Part shown: positions 34,551-35,636 of the stretch, piece after piece
How the letters are laid out: every line of letters starts with the position of its first letter
How positions within the stretch are numbered: the first letter of the stretch is position 1
Assembly (NCBI RefSeq): GCF_020711195.1
Contig: NZ_JAJFAT010000019.1
Span: forward strand, 1-35,636
DNA length: 35,636 bases
DNA from: Halanaerobium polyolivorans
Lineage (GTDB): Bacteria; Bacillota; Halanaerobiia; Halanaerobiales; Halanaerobiaceae
Direction: 5' to 3'
Translations under genes and position numbers: made by a program
The notes under the pieces: model-generated
Databases searched by the model: none
What the model was told of the DNA's origin: nothing
Seen by the model: only the letters and a program-made list of their open reading frames with translations

Positions 34551-34554
34551 ATAA

Positions 34555-34639
34555 TGGTGGAGGGGAAAGGATTTGAACCTTTGTAGGCATCGCCGGCAGA
34601 TTTACAGTCTGCTCCCTTTAACCACTCGGGCACCCCTCC
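34555..34639 (-). tRNA. tRNA-Tyr (GTA)
   Basis: Class II tRNA with a long variable arm. Loop CTGTAAA gives anticodon GTA; acceptor GGAGGGG pairs CCCCTCC; discriminator A and encoded CCA. Confidence 0.97.
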
Positions 34640-34677
34640 AAAATTTGATTATTTTATTGTTATCTCACCTAAATATT

Positions 34678-34753
34678 TGGTGGAGATAAGGGGATTCGAA
34701 CCCCTGGCCTCTACACTGCCAGTGTAGCGCTCTCCCAGCTGAGCTATATCCCC
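34678..34753 (-). tRNA. tRNA-Ala (GGC)
   Basis: Loop CTGGCAG gives anticodon GGC. Acceptor GGGGATA pairs TATCTCC with a G-U at the third pair, a feature near the alanine identity position 3-70. Discriminator A, encoded CCA. Confidence 0.97.
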
Positions 34754-34761
34754 ATGGCTAA

Positions 34762-34838
34762 TGGAGCCGATGACCGGATTTGAACCGGTGACCTCTTCCT
34801 TACCATGGAAGCGCTACTACCAACTGAGCTACATCGGC
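34762..34838 (-). tRNA. tRNA-Thr (GGT)
   Basis: Loop ATGGTAA gives anticodon GGT, stem CTTCC/GGAAG. Acceptor GCCGATG pairs CATCGGC; discriminator T, encoded CCA. The D arm has one extra T compared with its neighbours and a weak last D-stem pair. Confidence 0.95.
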
Positions 34839-34844
34839 AAAAAA

Positions 34845-34921
34845 TGGCGGAGGAGACGGGATTTGAACCCGCGATCTCCGGCTTGACAGGCCGGCGCGTT
34901 AAACCGCTACGCTACACCTCC
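34845..34921 (-). tRNA. tRNA-Asp (GTC)
   Basis: Loop CTGTCAA gives anticodon GTC, stem CCGGC/GCCGG. Discriminator G, typical for Asp, and encoded CCA. The acceptor GGAGGTG/CTCCTCC contains one T-T mismatch at pair 6-67; all other stems pair well. Confidence 0.95.
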
Positions 34922-34927
34922 GTATTT

Positions 34928-34978
34928 AAGAAGTTTGATGTAGTCTATCAAATTATATAATTTGATAAAACACTTCTT
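34928..34978 (-). repeat. Nested inverted repeats between tRNA-Val and tRNA-Asp
   Basis: A perfect 22-base palindrome (34946-34967, TATCAAAT arms) is enclosed by AAGAAGT (34928-34934) and ACTTCTT (34972-34978). A further TTGAT at 34935-34939 can pair with ATCAA at 34947-34951 instead. The T-run lies on the plus-strand side, so it does not look like a terminator for the minus-strand operon. Confidence 0.7.
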
Positions 34979-34994
34979 TTTTAAAGTTATTAAA

Positions 34995-35070
34995 TGGTGG
35001 GCGAAACAGGGCTCGAACCTGTGACCCCCTGCTTGTAAGGCAGGTGCTCTCCCAACTGAGCTATTCGCCC
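34995..35070 (-). tRNA. tRNA-Val (TAC)
   Basis: Loop CTTACAA gives anticodon TAC, stem CCTGC/GCAGG. Acceptor GGGCGAA pairs TTCGCCC; discriminator A, encoded CCA. Confidence 0.97.
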
Positions 35071-35097
35071 ATAAAATTTTATTTTATGAAAAAGTAA

Positions 35098-35173
35098 TGG
35101 TACCCTCAAGGGGATTCGAACCCCTGCCGCCAGGATGAAAACCTGGTGTCCTAGACCCCTAGACGATGAGGGC
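35098..35173 (-). tRNA. tRNA-Glu (TTC)
   Basis: Loop TTTTCAT gives anticodon TTC, stem CCAGG/CCTGG. Acceptor GCCCTCA pairs TGAGGGT with a G-U first pair; discriminator A, encoded CCA. Confidence 0.96.
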
Positions 35174-35183
35174 ATGTATTCAA

Positions 35184-35276
35184 TGGCGGAGAGAGAGGGA
35201 TTCGAACCCTCGCCAGGGTAAATACCCTGCTACAGGTTTAGCAAACCCGCCCCTTCAGCCACTTGGGTACCTCTCC
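35184..35276 (-). tRNA. tRNA-Ser (GCT)
   Basis: Class II tRNA with a long variable arm. Loop TTGCTAA gives anticodon GCT. Acceptor GGAGAGG pairs TCTCTCC; discriminator G as usual for Ser; encoded CCA. Confidence 0.96.
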
Positions 35277-35287
35277 ATGTGAAATAA

Positions 35288-35364
35288 TGGTGGGTCTAAG
35301 AGGACTCGAACCTCTGACACTGTGGGTATGAACCACATGCTCTAGCCAACTGAGCTATAGACCC
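35288..35364 (-). tRNA. tRNA-Met elongator (CAT)
   Basis: Loop TTCATAC gives anticodon CAT. The fully paired acceptor GGGTCTA/TAGACCC excludes an initiator. The loop with C at position 38 resembles elongator Met rather than Ile2 tRNAs. Encoded CCA. Confidence 0.9.
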
Positions 35365-35374
35365 ATAAAATTAA

Positions 35375-35451
<77 letters not shown>

Positions 35452-35490
35452 TTGCCCAAAATCCATTTTATATAATATTTAAATCAAAAT

Positions 35491-35567
35491 TGGTTGCGGG
35501 GGCCGGATTCGAACCGACGACCTCCAGGTTATGAGCCTGACGAGCTACCAGACTGCTCTACCCCGCG
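35491..35567 (-). tRNA. Initiator tRNA-fMet (CAT)
   Basis: Loop CTCATAA gives anticodon CAT. The unpaired C1-A72 at the acceptor end marks it as initiator. The anticodon stem is TCAGG/CCTGG, so the three pairs next to the loop are A-T, G-C, G-C instead of the usual three G-C pairs. Encoded CCA. Confidence 0.96.
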
Positions 35568-35575
35568 TCAATAAA

Positions 35576-35636
35576 TGGTGAGCCATGGAGGAATCGAACC
35601 TCCGACAACCTGATTAAAAGTCAGGTGCTCTACCAA
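35576..35636 (-). tRNA. tRNA-Lys (TTT), cut by window end
   Basis: The 3' part is present: D-arm end, loop CTTTTAA (anticodon TTT), stem CCTGA/TCAGG, T arm, acceptor strand ATGGCTC, discriminator A and encoded CCA. The first bases lie past the window. Confidence 0.93.

Noticed and set aside
34990-35175. Small minus-strand reading frame of 61 codons
   Set aside because: It lies exactly over the tRNA-Val and tRNA-Glu genes and their spacer; its peptide is the well-known translation artefact of tRNA sequence.
35288-35364. tRNA-Ile2 (CAT) as a TilS substrate
   Set aside because: Acceptor and anticodon-loop sequence (TTCATAC) look like elongator Met; assignment as Ile2 would need a tRNA-identity program.

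Overview
The window reads as chromosome of an AT-rich, low-GC Gram-positive anaerobe (Firmicutes). A Halanaerobiales relative is plausible from the gene mix, but I cannot prove it by eye. Support comes from strong GGAGG-type ribosome binding sites, at least six TTG starts and consensus sigma-A promoters. The gene order divIC ... S1 protein ... tilS-hpt-ftsH ... coaX-dusB-greA-lysS is a known Firmicute housekeeping block. All genes except serA lie on the minus strand. I see no phage, insertion sequence, CRISPR array or broken gene, and no gene-free stretch longer than 300 bases.

Positions 1-20500, read right to left in the direction of transcription, hold the housekeeping block: divIC, tex, S1 protein, DUF501, Ppx/GppA, tilS, hpt and ftsH. 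These are followed by an iron exporter pair (fetA-fetB) and a folate section, with fhs then a folT importer under a tetrahydrofolate riboswitch. Next come birA with an orphan BMP-type binding protein, a nitronate monooxygenase-like flavoprotein, coaX and dusB, and then greA-lysS from a perfect-consensus promoter, ending with yjbQ. A strong promoter at the left edge points to another transcription unit, possibly an rRNA operon, just outside the window.

Positions 20600-34300 are more accessory. An arsenic set (arsR, arsD and two half-size arsA genes) has no efflux pump in the window and sits just behind a class I glutamine amidotransferase-like hydrolase. A LacI regulator with a perfect 14-bp operator at its own start precedes an MsmX-type sugar ABC ATPase. 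A BtuC/FecD permease, an ABC ATPase with an unusual C-terminal domain, a 2H phosphoesterase and a beta-phosphoglucomutase form one run. A serine group (DUF1015, divergent serA, convergent class V aminotransferase) closes this part.

Positions 34440-35636 hold a tRNA operon on the minus strand: eleven complete tRNAs and one cut by the window end, all with encoded CCA, ending in a clear terminator. The points most worth a second look are the split ArsA pair, the ABC ATPase C-terminal domain, the DUF1015 DGHHR motif beside serine genes, the THF riboswitch with a visible switching partner, and an initiator tRNA with AGG/CCU instead of GGG/CCC in its anticodon stem.
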